From Cladosporium sp. IMV 00045 (Eukaryota > Ascomycota > Dothideomycetes > Cladosporiales > Cladosporiaceae), in the NCBI GenBank assembly GCA_001931905.2, contig MSJI02000587.1, positions 1-49,048 of the forward strand: a stretch of DNA of 49,048 nt, in the 5' to 3' direction. The notes under the pieces were generated by a model that was not told the DNA's origin, searched no databases, and saw only the letters and a list, made by a program, of their open reading frames with translations. Made by a program: the position numbers and the translations under genes. Below are positions 33,800 to 45,300 of the stretch, in pieces (the stretch's first letter is position 1; each line of letters opens with the position of its first letter).

Positions 33800-35485
33800 A
33801 TGGCCCGCACACGACGCTCTTCGCGACCACAGCTGACCGAGTCCTGGGACAATGTCGACGACCATGACTTTGCATCCGAAATCTACGCGCCTGGAGACGA
33901 ACGCGAAGAACTCGGCGCTTCCTACGCCTCTGACAGGGCGGGAAGGTTCAGCTCGCGAAGGGAAACAGAGCAGGGCGATGAATACGAGGACGACGTATCT
34001 GCTGAGGCAGCCCGAAACGCCCTGCGCAACAGCGCGAGCGACATCACATCTCGCAAACGCAACGAACCAAGCCTCGTCATGCCTGCTTCGCCGGATGGAC
34101 TCAGGGCCAGGAAAGCATCTATATCACGCGCGAAAACTCCACACTCAAGACTCAATCAGCGATCTTTGACCAGTGACGCTGGATCATTCCTACGCGCAGC
34201 CCAAGAGAAAGATAAAGCGCCGCAGCGCTCACAAGACAAGGCTGAATACGATGAGGAGATCGACAACAGCAGTGATTTGAACTGGCCCTTCGTGATTTGG
34301 GAGAAGATGTTGGTGCCGGTCCTATGGTATGCGTGGGACATTCTCAGGATTGCGGTGACGAACCCTCTCACGAAGAGCTTGCTTGCGATATGGCTTGTTG
34401 TCGGAGCGGTCATGCTCGCCGGCAACTTTGTCAACAACACCGTCAGCAACGCATTGTCGCCGCTATGCCGCATCCCCGGCAGCTCCTATTTAAACCTTCC
34501 GTTTTGCCCGATCGCAAATGTCCCAGAACTCTCAGGCCCGGCTGAGTTCGACAAACTCGTAGACGCCCAGTCTCACTTCGAGGAAGTACTCGCGGCCTCA
34601 GCAACCGGAGCATTTCTCCCACTAGAGATGAAAACGAGTGAATCCGGGATCCGAGACCTCAAGCACGTCGTCGAGCATTCAGCATTACCATCTCGCAACG
34701 AGCTCGTCTTCGAATTCAACGGCTTCATCGACACCGCCCGCAAAGCCAGCCACAGCCTAAGCCGCTTCAACTCCCGCATCGGCCGCGCAGTCGACCACAT
34801 CCTCTCCACCAACCGCTGGACTCTGCAAGTCATCGACGGCGTGGCAGCCGAAGACGCCTCGCGCGGGACGCTGCGCAAATGGGCCTCGCAGAACCTCAAC
34901 GTCTTCGCGCCCTTCCAACCCCTCGCCCTCAGCCGCAACGCCCTCCTCGACCAGTACCTCCGCCACACCGGCGCGGTGGAAGACCAGATCCTCTCGCTGA
35001 TAAGCGAAGCGCACGCTCTGCTCGACGTGCTCGACAACCTCGACTCCCGCCTCGACCTGATCGCTTCGATCGCCACGCGCGACGGCCTGCAAGTGGAGAA
35101 CGGCAAGGACGAGCTCCTCGCGCAGCTCTGGACCAAACTGGGCGGGCGCCGCGGCTCCGTCGCGAAGCTCGAGAAGCAGCTCAAACTGCTACGCGATGTC
35201 GGCTCCTACCGCCGCATGGCCTGGGCGCACGTCAACGGCGCCGCCGTCAAGCTCATGGCCATCCGCGACAATTTGGAGGATCTGCGCGAGCGCGTCGCCA
35301 TGCCTGATACGCTGGGCGATGTCGTCCCGCTGGAGGTGCATATTCACAACATCAATCTTGGTATTGAGAGGTTGGAGAAGCAGAGGGATGCGGGGAGGAA
35401 GCTGGAGGCGGATAGGCTTGCTAGTATTACTGGCAGGGCGGATGAGAGGATGAAGGCTACGATGATCGACAATGGGGAGTTGTGA
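33800..35485 (+). CDS. Single-pass membrane protein with coiled-coil C-terminus, function unknown
   Basis: One exon, 561 residues. I do not recognise the family. The first ~150 residues are disordered, charged and Ser/Arg-rich (MARTRRSSRPQL start). An amphipathic stretch WPFVIWEKMLVPVLWYAWDI (~161-180) is followed by one clear membrane helix LLAIWLVVGAVMLAGNFV (~194-211). The remaining ~340 residues are helical, with heptad-like segments such as LISEAHALLDVLDNLDSRLD and LEKQLKLLRD and almost no Cys (two just after the helix). This architecture (basic disordered tail, one helix, long coiled-coil) resembles organelle- or nuclear-envelope anchors, but that is inference. The start is chosen because the frame upstream looks non-coding and ATG at 33800 follows a CCGAAC context. 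Confidence 0.85.
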   Translation: MARTRRSSRPQLTESWDNVDDHDFASEIYAPGDEREELGASYASDRAGRFSSRRETEQGDEYEDDVSAEAARNALRNSASDITSRKRNEPSLVMPASPDGLRARKASISRAKTPHSRLNQRSLTSDAGSFLRAAQEKDKAPQRSQDKAEYDEEIDNSSDLNWPFVIWEKMLVPVLWYAWDILRIAVTNPLTKSLLAIWLVVGAVMLAGNFVNNTVSNALSPLCRIPGSSYLNLPFCPIANVPELSGPAEFDKLVDAQSHFEEVLAASATGAFLPLEMKTSESGIRDLKHVVEHSALPSRNELVFEFNGFIDTARKASHSLSRFNSRIGRAVDHILSTNRWTLQVIDGVAAEDASRGTLRKWASQNLNVFAPFQPLALSRNALLDQYLRHTGAVEDQILSLISEAHALLDVLDNLDSRLDLIASIATRDGLQVENGKDELLAQLWTKLGGRRGSVAKLEKQLKLLRDVGSYRRMAWAHVNGAAVKLMAIRDNLEDLRERVAMPDTLGDVVPLEVHIHNINLGIERLEKQRDAGRKLEADRLASITGRADERMKATMIDNGEL

Positions 35486-35827
35486 GGGTAGGGGGGGATT
35501 TGATGTTGAGCGTCTCTCATGTGTCGGTGTTGGTTTAGTGGGTGATCTGCAAGTTGGATTTTCTTGTTTTCCCTTCTTTTCTTTTGATATGTCTCGTAAC
35601 GATGCAACGACCTCATGCATGTGGAGGCTGGCATTCCGCAGATTTGCCTACCATTCTCCCTTTCGATAGATACCCACGAGTCGCGAATTGAATAAATCAC
35701 AACAGCCAAAATACTTTTTCAAAAAGAGTTTCAGTGAAATGTCAAAGAACATGTCACCACCGACCCACCCAGAAACCATCCAACCCCAAATCCAAACCAT
35801 CCCCCAAACCGTCTCCATCACCACCCC
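35486..35827. other. Convergent 3' flanks
   Basis: 342 bases between two convergent stop codons; no ORF supported. T-rich patches near 35560-35590 and A-rich ones near 35700-35740 suit 3'-end formation on both strands. Confidence 0.55.
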
Positions 35828-37219
35828 TCAAAACATCTGCACCTCCACCAACGCCCTTCCCACCCCATCCTCCAACCCGGGCACGCCATGATTCTCAATC
35901 TCGTACGCCACAGCGCCCTCCCTCGCACAAGCCTCCTTCAAGCCATCGACGGACCCTCCAACGCCGAAATAGAACTTCTTCGCCGCCACCATCGCCTTAG
36001 CCATCCTGACCCTCTTCAACAACGGGATCAGAATTTCCACAAAAGCCTCCGTCGCAGCGGGGGAGTAGATCGTCTCCGCGGCGAGGATCAGCGTGCCCAT
36101 TTCGGGCGCTGAGGGTGGGATGAGAGATGCTAGCGCAGGAGACCAGGAGCCGGAGAGGAAGGTAAGATTGATGTTGGTGGATTTTAGCGTGGAGCGGAAA
36201 GAGGCGAGGAGGGAGGGGGTGAGTTCTAGGTCGTTTTGCTCAGGGGAGGTGGGGGAGATTAAGGGTGGGGAGGTGGTTGTTGCCCAGGTTAGGAGGAGGT
36301 TGGGCAGGGTGGTGAGGCGGAGCACGGAGGCGTTGTAGTCGGATAGTGTGAAGCTTTGGGGGATTGAGTTGCGTAGGCAGTGTTGGAAGAGAGTCAGGGT
36401 GGGGAGGGCGGTGCCGCAGCCGAGCTGAGATTGTCTTGTTAGGTTTCTATATTGGTATCATTGTCGAGAACAGAAGTTGCTTACCTCGACAACCTGATCA
36501 CAACGAACGAGCTCGTCGATATCCTTCCTCGGGCCGCGGTCGAGGAGGATACTCGCCAGATCGACTGAGCACTCCCACGTCTTAAAGCCTCCTTCGTAGA
36601 CGCCGGTGCGGATGTCGGAGTCTGCGAGGTCGTTGAGAGTTTCGTCGTTCGCTGCTTCGTCTTCGGCCATGAGTTGCACGCGGATATCGGACAGGTCGCG
36701 GCGTGGCAGGTGGATTATTTTGCCCGTGGGTGATTCGATTTGGATTGTGCTGTAGCAGAGGTGGTCTGGGAGGGTGGCGAGCTGGGATGGGACGTTAGTC
36801 TGGGTTGTTGTTTAGTGGAATAATTAGTGGTATTGAGAATAGCTATTTTCTCCTTGTTGTGTTTCGTTGTCAAAACCGCAATGGCGTCAAATGTCGCATC
36901 GCCAACACGGTCGTGTTCTTGTAGACCCTTCGATTCAACCAAAAAAAGGCAAGACATCCCCCATCGCAATCCGCACCAAATGACACAATACAACATTCTG
37001 CCAACAAAGCCAGGAACAAGAAGAATCAAACTAAAAAGAAACCACAACAGTGAGAAAGAAACATACCAACTCATCCAACTCATGCTCCCTCGCCGGCAAC
37101 CCCTCAACCTTCTGCTTCTGCGCAGGCCCATTCGCGGCCGTCTGATCCTGCACGATGTCGCCGCCATCGTTCATCTCGTCGTCTACATCATCGCCTGAGA
37201 ATCCAAAGCTGAACGACAT
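35828..37219 (-). CDS. HPM1: Protein-histidine N-methyltransferase (Hpm1/METTL18)
   Basis: Three exons, 37219-37067, 36799-36485 and 36424-35828, encode 354 residues. Intron 1 is 267 nt, the longest coding intron in the window; intron 2 is 60 nt; both are phase 0. The short N-terminus MSFSFGFSGDD and the motif VYEGGFKTWECSVDL (~118) are characteristic of the Hpm1/METTL18 branch. Motif I LGCGTALP (157-164) is the S-adenosylmethionine site, and post-I follows with FTLSDYNASVL. AAETIYSP stands where seven-beta-strand methyltransferases of this type have their E/D-x-x-Y motif. In yeast and human this enzyme methylates a histidine of ribosomal protein L3 and affects 60S assembly and translation. 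The gene is convergent with the 33800 membrane protein gene. Confidence 0.9.
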
Positions 37220-37973
37220 GGCTCGTCGTTTTGCGACAAAGAAAAAAAGGAAAAATATAATTGTGGTTGTTGGTCTAACACCCCTCAACCCCAATTGCGA
37301 AATATAGTCCCAGTTCTCAGTTCATCAAATTCAACCCAGAAGTTGGACAAGCTCGGCTGTGATTGGTTCACTTTGCGACGACGCTAGTGGGTGCCAGCCC
37401 GCTGTCCTCAAAACGGTGAAGGTGATGGTTTGGGAAGAGATACGCGCATGCGATGGAATTGCTTGAATGAAAATCCATGAGGGGCGATTCGGGAGTGGAT
37501 AAAAGCAGAACGACATGGAGTAAAATACAGCATCGACTCTGATCGATCTTCAAACACCTCTGCTGACATTACTTGGGCCTGGCAGGACCTCTCTCGCTAA
37601 CACACTGCACCTGCAAGCCTGGGAAAGATGACTAGCTGAAAAATGGAGTAAGAGAGAAATAAGAAATGGGTTGTGCAAAGACGATATGCCGACTGTCAAA
37701 CGCAAGGAAAGGAACAGCTCTAGAAAGCAAGGCGAAAAAGGGAAAAGTCAGATTAGAGGTAAAGAAGATAAGAAAGAAGAAAAAGAACCCTCCAACTCTT
37801 CGTCAAAACAGGAAAAAACAGACGTAACATTCCGTGATACATGTCATCCAGTCCTTTCTCGTCGTCGTGCAAACATAAGAGAGAAAACGTTTGGGGTAGT
37901 AAGGAAAATCTCACAACGTGAACCTCCAGTAGAAAAGAAATAGTGGCAGAAAGAAGAAGGCATGCGTGTATGC
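37220..37973. other. HPM1 promoter and 3' flank of the Boi-like gene
   Basis: 754 bases between two minus-strand genes. A purine-rich stretch (37690-37940, GAAA/AGAA-rich on the plus strand) corresponds to a pyrimidine-rich minus-strand 3' UTR. The short Lys-rich ORF there on the plus strand is a by-product of composition. Confidence 0.55.
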
Positions 37974-40900
37974 TCATCCGGACAGGCTCATAGCCACCGC
38001 CTCTCTCTCCTTCGCGCTGAGGCCAGTATCCTGATCTGCATCAGCGCCTGCGCCCGCAGAGCTCGGCGCGGTGGAATAGACGTCCGTGGCCTTGGAACTG
38101 GCGCCGGCGGAATCCTTGTCTGCGCCAGCTTGAGCCTCGAAGTTTATCCCTTCGATTCCAAGCCCTTGCCCTTTGTCGTTTGCCACAGGTCCATTGCTGC
38201 CATTACCACCGGCATCCAATTCAACAGAGTCATTGACAAGGGCGCCCGCTTCCTCTCTTAGTGCGGGCGGCCGTTCTTTGCGTTCACGGGCTTTGGCGAG
38301 GGAAATTGTCTTTTGGTTGTAAGTGGTTGTCACAACGCCATCTTGCTCGCGGTCGATGACGGCTTTCATCAGCGCTGCCATCCACAGTCTACCTTCTTGG
38401 CGACTGTTGACGGCGAAGTAGTGCACCGTTGGCTTGGTGAATGTGACACCGCGGCCAGACTTGGGTGGCACCAGTTTGAAGATGAACAGACCATCGTCGT
38501 CAGTGCCGGCCGCGGGAGGGTTTTCTTGCAAATCTTTCTGCGCAGATGTGAACGTTGCGCTATCCTTGGGGCTGACTGGGATGCCACTGGCACCCGTCAT
38601 TGCAGCGTGAATACCTGTGAGCTTCTCGTTATGCGCGACCATGACGTTGTGGAAGGAGATGTCAATCAAGCCCTTCTCTTCCGTATCCGTATCGGAATAG
38701 TAGTACGAAAGACGCCGTCCTTTGAGCACAAAGAGTCGAGGTTTCCATGTGGTCATGAGTGAGCCAGACTTCTTCTTCATCCAGCCAGAGTAGTCGGCGT
38801 CAGCGATCTGTTCTGCTGGGCTTCGCTGGATCAGACCGCGCGTATATGCTGATGTCTCTTTTTTGTTCTTCCTCTGTGGACGCTTAGTGGAAGGCGGTGG
38901 GGGCATCAAGTTTGCACTCCCGGATCCAGTAGATGTTCTGGTCGCAGATTTGGGCATGTCGATGCTGCGTTGATCTGTGCTTGGCGTGCTCGACCCTGTC
39001 CGCACCGGTGAAGGCTCTTCTTTGGTCGGGCTGGCAGCAGTCTTTTCCTGCGTCGTAACCGCATCGCTGGTTGCACGTAGACCTTTGACCTTTGATTTGG
39101 TGATGAAGAACGGCAACTGAGAGGCGATTGGCGGGCTTCGAGCGGGAGCAGTGCTTGAAGTATCGCTGCCCTGCTTGACCGGGCTTGGTGTGGTGTCATA
39201 GTTCAGCTTGGTAACCATCGGCGTCGTGGGTTCATCTGAAGGTACCAGTGGTTTCTCGTGAAACTGAGGCATGCTGGTCGTCCGGAAGCTGCCAAACTTT
39301 GAGTTCACCGCAGTGGTCGCATCAGAGAGTCGAGTCGTCGACACTTTGGGACTGGTAGGCGAATTGCCACTTTGGCTGGGTCCATTGCTTGAAGAGAATG
39401 CCTTCTTCTGAAGCAAATTCGGCTTGGCCCATCTACTTCGAGACTCAGTTTCTGTAGATGAGAAATATCCCCTCTCCATCTCGCTGGGTGACGCTGTGAG
39501 ATCAGCGCCCGCGCTTGACTGGCGAGTCAAATCCGGCCGTGCTGTATCAGAAGTCATAGAATAAGCATGGCTGCCGCTTGCCCTGTTGTTAGATAGTGCC
39601 TGCCCCGGTTGCCACTTGGAATCAATCGACGGCTGTTTCCTGTGGCCCCCACGCGACACGGCGTCCCGAGCAGTCATTCCGGAGTCCACGCTGCCCATAC
39701 TGGAGTGGCGACGGTTGTGGTTCATGGCGCGAACATTCTGCGCGGATGGCCTGTGTGTGCTCTCTGGTCTTGCGGCGAAAGAAGTCATCGACTGGAGCGG
39801 CGATACCAAACCGCTGTTGCGGTTTGTAGTCGCTGATTGTGGCTGCTGGAACGAACGCATGGTGCTCGTCCTACCGTCCACGCTTTGTCTCGTTGACAAT
39901 GCTCGTGGCAAGGCCGATGCAGCGCTGGTGCTACGGTTCCTACCGGTATCGCGCGCGGCCTCCTCCGCATCGTCAGGAGCACCACCGCCAGAATATTCAG
40001 ACGTGCTTCTGGCGGCGCCCGGCTTCGCGCTCCTCGCTACTTCATCCTGCAGCGCTTTGATCTTGTGCCAAGTTCGCAATCTCCTCCCAACCGGCCCGAG
40101 GTCAAACTCTTTCATGAACACACTGCTTTGCTCCATTGCAAGCAAAACATCGCCCGAAATTTCCTGCTCCAGGAAAGCGTCGCAATGCGATTTCTCCACG
40201 CCGTGATCCTCCAGGTATTCCGCTACCTGTTTCGCGTTCCAGGACGTGACCTCCTCTTCGGTGTGCATGTTATGCTCCTCCTCGTCGGTCTCGTGTCCAG
40301 CAATGAATGAAGAGCGATTCGGCGGCTGGCTGCTGTAGGCAGAGCTTATCGTGTCGCGCTTGTTGCCATTGGCGAAGGATGTGCGCGGGCCGCTCATATC
40401 CGTGATATGCTCATTTATCACGCTCAAGGTCTCGTTCATGACAGGTGACTGCATGTTCATTGAGCTGTAGGAAGGATTCGGCGGGTTCAAATCGGTAACG
40501 AGCGACGTCCGTATCGTCGGTGTGGTCGCTGGTGCGCCGGTTACAAGTGGACTGCTTGTCTTGGGACTGCTGGCACTGGAGGGACGCTGCTGGACCGGAG
40601 CAGAAGACTGGCGTTGCTGTGTCGAAGCTGCAGTATCGGAGGATGGCGTTGGTCGAGAGAGATTCTCAGTGGCGCGGCGTGCTCCGTTTACGGCGGCATT
40701 CGACAAAGTCCCTTTCGGCGCGGGAGTGGTGTAGACTGGTTGCGCATCAGTAGACTGTGCTTTCACATGTCAAATAGGCCTCGTTTTTCTAACCTTCTGG
40801 GAATAGACCGGTATTGCCATTGTTCATGTGCCGACCCAGGAACCATCCATCGCCAAAGTCATCGTCCCTCTCAATCAGTTCTATGCGGTCACCCTTGGCC

Positions 40901-40998
40901 AGACTCAGTTCATCGGCGCTTCTGGCGACGAAGTCGTGCACGACCAGCAGAATAGAGCCAGGCGTCGCATCCGCTCTGCTTCCCTCTCTTGACGCCAT
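37974..40998 (-). CDS. boi: Boi1/Boi2-like scaffold: SH3, SAM and PH domains
   Basis: Two exons, 40998-40794 and 40735-37974 (58-nt phase 1 intron), encode 988 residues. An SH3 domain occupies about 14-70 (ILLVVHDFVARSADELSLAK, completed across the intron as GLFPE-VYTT). A SAM domain is at about 228-300 (VTSWNAKQVAEYLEDHGVEK), and a PH domain at about 715-865 (DYSGWMKKKSGSLMTTWKPR), with Ser/Thr/Pro-rich disordered linkers. Yeast Boi1/2 and fission yeast Pob1 sit at growth sites, bind Bem1/Cdc42 and formin or exocyst parts, and support vesicle fusion. The domain order is the same here, so a hyphal tip/septum role is likely. The nearer acceptor (40754) would put a stop in frame, so 40736 is used. 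Confidence 0.95.
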
Positions 40999-42399
40999 GG
41001 CGACCGTGGGCTGCCCAAATGAGCTCTTGTCGGTGGTTGCAGCGCTCAGCAGGTGGGATCAGGAGCGGTCATTCAACTCCGTGTTTACCAGTGAGCCATA
41101 ATTCTCCCTCTGCACGCTAGGCGATCGATCAACGGCGTCCCATGCGGATGCGACAAGCCAGGTCCGCGCGAGACAAATCTGTGGCTGGTGACGTGTGGGG
41201 AGATAGGCGGAAGTGTGGTTTTGGTGCGGTGCGGTGGGGGAGAGTCGAGTCGGTGCACTTGGAATGATTTGTCGTGCGGGCGGTGAGGCGGTGTTGGAGT
41301 GATGCTGTTCGGATGGTGGTGACACGGCGGAAGGAGAGGATTTGAGAGAGTGATGAGTGACGTGAAGGCCCGTGGTCGGCAGTCAGCTAGAAGGGTGGAA
41401 GTTAGAGTTGGGGGACACATCCACCATCCAAAGCTCGTGCGCTGCCGTGGACCACCCGGACTATTCTAGCCCGTCACCACCAAGTACAGGAGCACTGCCT
41501 AGGTAGGTAGGTAGTCTCCTACACTACACTACTACTACTGGACTATTATCTGACTATTGCTTTTTGCCCTGCCTCTCCACCCGAGTCTAGCTGTGTCTGA
41601 CCATTGATTGATAGATTGACAGCTTGTCTATGATGTGACAAGTTCGGACAATGATATCGGTCCTTTGAGTAGTCCATGCTCTCGCTTAGCTACGCGCATG
41701 CTGTTCCTTTCGGCCATAGGTGATACTGCTATATAAGTCTCAGTGTTGCAAGTGTCGAATGCAGTCTGGTCTCCTCAAGCCGCCACACTGCTGCCCAGAC
41801 TGCCACCAGCATTATTTATATCCTGCAAGGACTCGCCGAGTCCTCCACAAAGAGTAGAGGGCTGAAGCTTGCTTTGCAAAGGCCACACCTCGCCAGCGCG
41901 TGTCACCCTTGGTAAATGCCAACTGTATCTTTGCTTGTGAAGTGGTACACGGCGTTTTATTCATCACCCTTTCGGACGCATACTAGGCAAAGCAGATCAT
42001 CATGTGACTGTTTGCGCCGTCTGATGTCGCTAAAGTAACTTTGTGCACGCAAGGGACCCTTGACAGGCCCAAATACCGCGACCTCGTAGTGCCATCGCAT
42101 GTAGTGAATAATCACAACGTCTATCTACCTAGGTAGGTAGTCATCTTGCTTAAACCCATTCTTCTTTCGCGCATGGTGATCCCAATAGCACCTTCCTCCA
42201 ACCCTGCGCCTAGACCCATGTCCATGAACTTCGCGCGTCGCAAAGTTGAAGTCACTCGCTCTCACATGCAACTTCGCCTGGACGGCCTTTGGCACCGCTC
42301 AAACGCGCGCATGTGAAGTGCAAACGCGCCACACACCTTGCGAGGTCTTCGATACGATGCTCAGATTGCATTCTTTTAGCACGACACGCCGCTGTCACG
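40999..42399. other. Divergent promoter interval between the Boi-like and SP-RING genes
   Basis: 1.4 kb of upstream sequence. It contains CCTAGGTAGGTAGGTAG at 41498-41514, CTACCTAGGTAGGTAG at 42125-42140, and an 8-bp inverted repeat with a 1-base centre at 41828-41844. No independent gene is supported. The SP-RING frame is open back to 42289. Confidence 0.6.
41828..41844. promoter_or_regulatory. 17-bp inverted repeat AGGACTCG-C-CGAGTCCT
   Basis: Exact 8-bp arms around one base, within the divergent promoter. Symmetry suggests a dimer site. The expected chance count for this spacing in the window is near one, so support is weak. Confidence 0.25.
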
Positions 42400-45300
42400 A
42401 TGGTAGGTTACACCGGCCATCGCGGCTCGCCCAAGCGCAAACGGATTGAACCCGTGGGACGGACGGCGCAAGAGGTCGCCGAGACCAATGCCACTCTACA
42501 CATGTTCACTTCTCAGCGACGAAGTAGCTGGATGCAAAATGCGAGCGCGAGCCTGTCGCCCAGGGAAAGCGCGATGGGAGAATCGATGGAAGGACACTCG
42601 CCAGGCAACAGCCCTGCACGTCAAGATGGAAACCAGACCAACAACAACCCACATGGGACTGCAAATGGAGGCAACGTGCAAACACGCAGAGATACACCCC
42701 TTGCCGGCGTGCAGTGGAACACTCGTCCTGTGTTAAACGCGAACCCTAATTCTGAGCAACCATCGGAACCTGGCCAAATCGTGGACTATGAATTGCCGCA
42801 TAATGTGCAAACGCCCACACCTCTCGCCTCAGACATTACGCCTTTCCCTAGACCCTCATCCAAAGACAGGCTCGGTCTTCTCTCACCTGCGCTGAGCGAC
42901 AGGAATACGATTTCTCCTGCGGACGTGGTCATCGTCCCCGACGGACCAGGCGACCCAGTTCCGCCAAACGAACCACTCAAGAGACCGAGAGGACGACCTC
43001 CAAAACACCCGCGTGCGCCCGTTGCGTCGGACATGTCTATAAACGCAGTTCACCAGCATCCGTCTGGCAACACTGCCGCAACTACTCCTCCTGGACGGGT
43101 TCCGCTACAGATCACTGTGCCGAGTAACGCTTCGCCGAGACAACCAAATAGACATGCCTCCACACCAACATCAAATCTGTCATCAGCAGCCTCACGTCCA
43201 CAAAACGCCATGGACCCCACAAAGTTCTTCCCTTCGCCACGTCAAGGCTCGCAGCAGGACGTGCCTCAGAGGCCTCAACTGACTGGAAACGTTTCGGGCT
43301 TGTTTGATGGCTATCGGATGGAGCAGCTTCTAAAAGATGCTTTCCGTGCTCTGGGTCAAGATGTGAACGAATTCGACAACGGCAGAAAGCACCTTCTCCT
43401 GGAAGCTGCACAAAAGGGCGACTTCTTTTACTTGGTTCTTCATCAACTATTTTGCCTGTATAGCTGGCACCCGGCTCTTCTACCCCCACAGCTATGTGGT
43501 GGAGTACCTCCTGCTGCATGGGCCACACTGGATACACTGTTATGCCCCAATCATACTGTTACACCTCGCGTGCTGCACTGGTTCTCCGAGTTCCCTGCGT
43601 CAATACAGGTGATAGACACAAGTAGAGATTCTTTCGCGTTTGCAAAGCAGGTTGACGAGATCAAGACTTTCCTACAATGGCTTCCAGGAGCATGGCCGGC
43701 TTTGTCAGCTACCTGTCATGCCCGACAAGCGCCTCCGTTAATACAAGAGCTAGTTCAAGATCTCCGTCTGAGTTCACCTGTGTTGCAAACGACGGTTTTC
43801 CGGGCGATAGCTAGGGGGTTTTGGCGCGGACCTCGCTCAAAGGGCTTCCAAATTCTTGAAGAGTTGCATCGAGAGGATCAGGAAACATACATCAATCAAC
43901 GTTGGCGACGTACCGTTGATGAGATGAGGACGGCTATCAGCGTCCTAGCATATCTCTTCAAAGCGTGGAATGCCTGGTGTAGTATCAGGGCAAATTCACC
44001 TGATGATTTCAATGCTCCGCCTGAGTGCAGCTACTTCCTCAAACCGACACAGAACGCGCGCCAAGGCGTGGCTGTCGATACCGGTGCCAGGTTGACAGCA
44101 TCACAGCAACAACACCTCTTGGCAACGAACAGTCGTGTACAAGCGCAGCAGCAAACAACATTGCCTGGCTTAACCTACCCGTCGCAGGGTTACGTGAACG
44201 AAGCACAAAGCCAAATAATCCCCTCTCAGTCTCCTGCTCACCAGCCAGTAGCCTCTCAGCAACCAAGCAATCACTCTAGACTATCACTATCAACCGGATC
44301 CATGGCGCCTGCACGTCATCCCATGCAACCACTCAGGTATTCTACAGTGCCAGAAGTTGATCCACATCTCCCTCGACTACTGCCGCCAGCCAACACGCCA
44401 CCAAGACCTCAGCCAGCACATCCTGACACTCTGCGTGTTTCACTCCACCAGGCTCACTTGAGGAGCCCAGTGCCAGGGAAAAAGGAGCTCATGCCCGGCG
44501 AGCAACCCCTGTACAGACATGTCATAGGCTATGTCCTTGCCCCAACCTTGCTTGACAAGTCATCCCATGCGCAGTCCGTCACATTTCCAATTTTACAGGA
44601 GCAAATAGGCCGAATTCCAACCTGGGATCCGTCCCAAATGCCTGGAGGACCTGGGGTGAGACTTCTGAATGAAAGTTCGTACCTGTATCGTCTTCGCTGC
44701 TCGAAGCTACCCCCAGGTACAGGATTTCAGGCAGAGAATTCATGGGTGACAGCCGACAATGTATGGCCTGATTACTTGACCTTTCAATTGAACGGTCACT
44801 TCTTGGAGGAACGACGCAAGTTGCACCATGGCCGCTACCTACCAATCGATCTGAGTCCTCACCTACAAGCCGGTGACAACATCCTGAACTCCTTCTCTCT
44901 CCCCCACCATAACGACCGATCAAATTACGCAGTCGCCATCGAAATCATCGGCATAACGACGCACGCGGCCATCCTCTCCCAAACACCCACCCTCTCCTCC
45001 AACGACTCCCTCATAGCCATCAAAAACTCCCTATCCAGCGCCCCGAACGGAGGAAAAGCAGACGACGACGACGACATAGGCATAACATCCTCCACCCTAA
45101 CCATCCCCCTCTTCGACCCCTTCCGCGCCGACCGCATCTGCGACGTCCCCGTACGCGGCACCGCCTGCCCGCACCGCGAATGCTTCGACCTGGAAACCTT
45201 CCTGTCGCAGTGCAAGCGCGAGCAGCCCGGCTATCCCTCAGTGGCCGACTGCTGGCGCTGTCCGATCTGCAAGGGCGACGTGCGGCCGCAGACGCTCGTC

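Noticed and set aside
37671..37943. 90-codon Lys/Glu-rich plus-strand ORF
   Set aside because: Product of a purine-rich 3' UTR strand; low-complexity composition, no conserved feature.
42310..42319. CATGTGAAGT, one mismatch from the yeast inositol-responsive element
   Set aside because: A 9/10 match to a short motif is not rare, and similar near-matches also fall in an intron and in coding sequence of other genes here. No link to the Ino4-like gene can be claimed.
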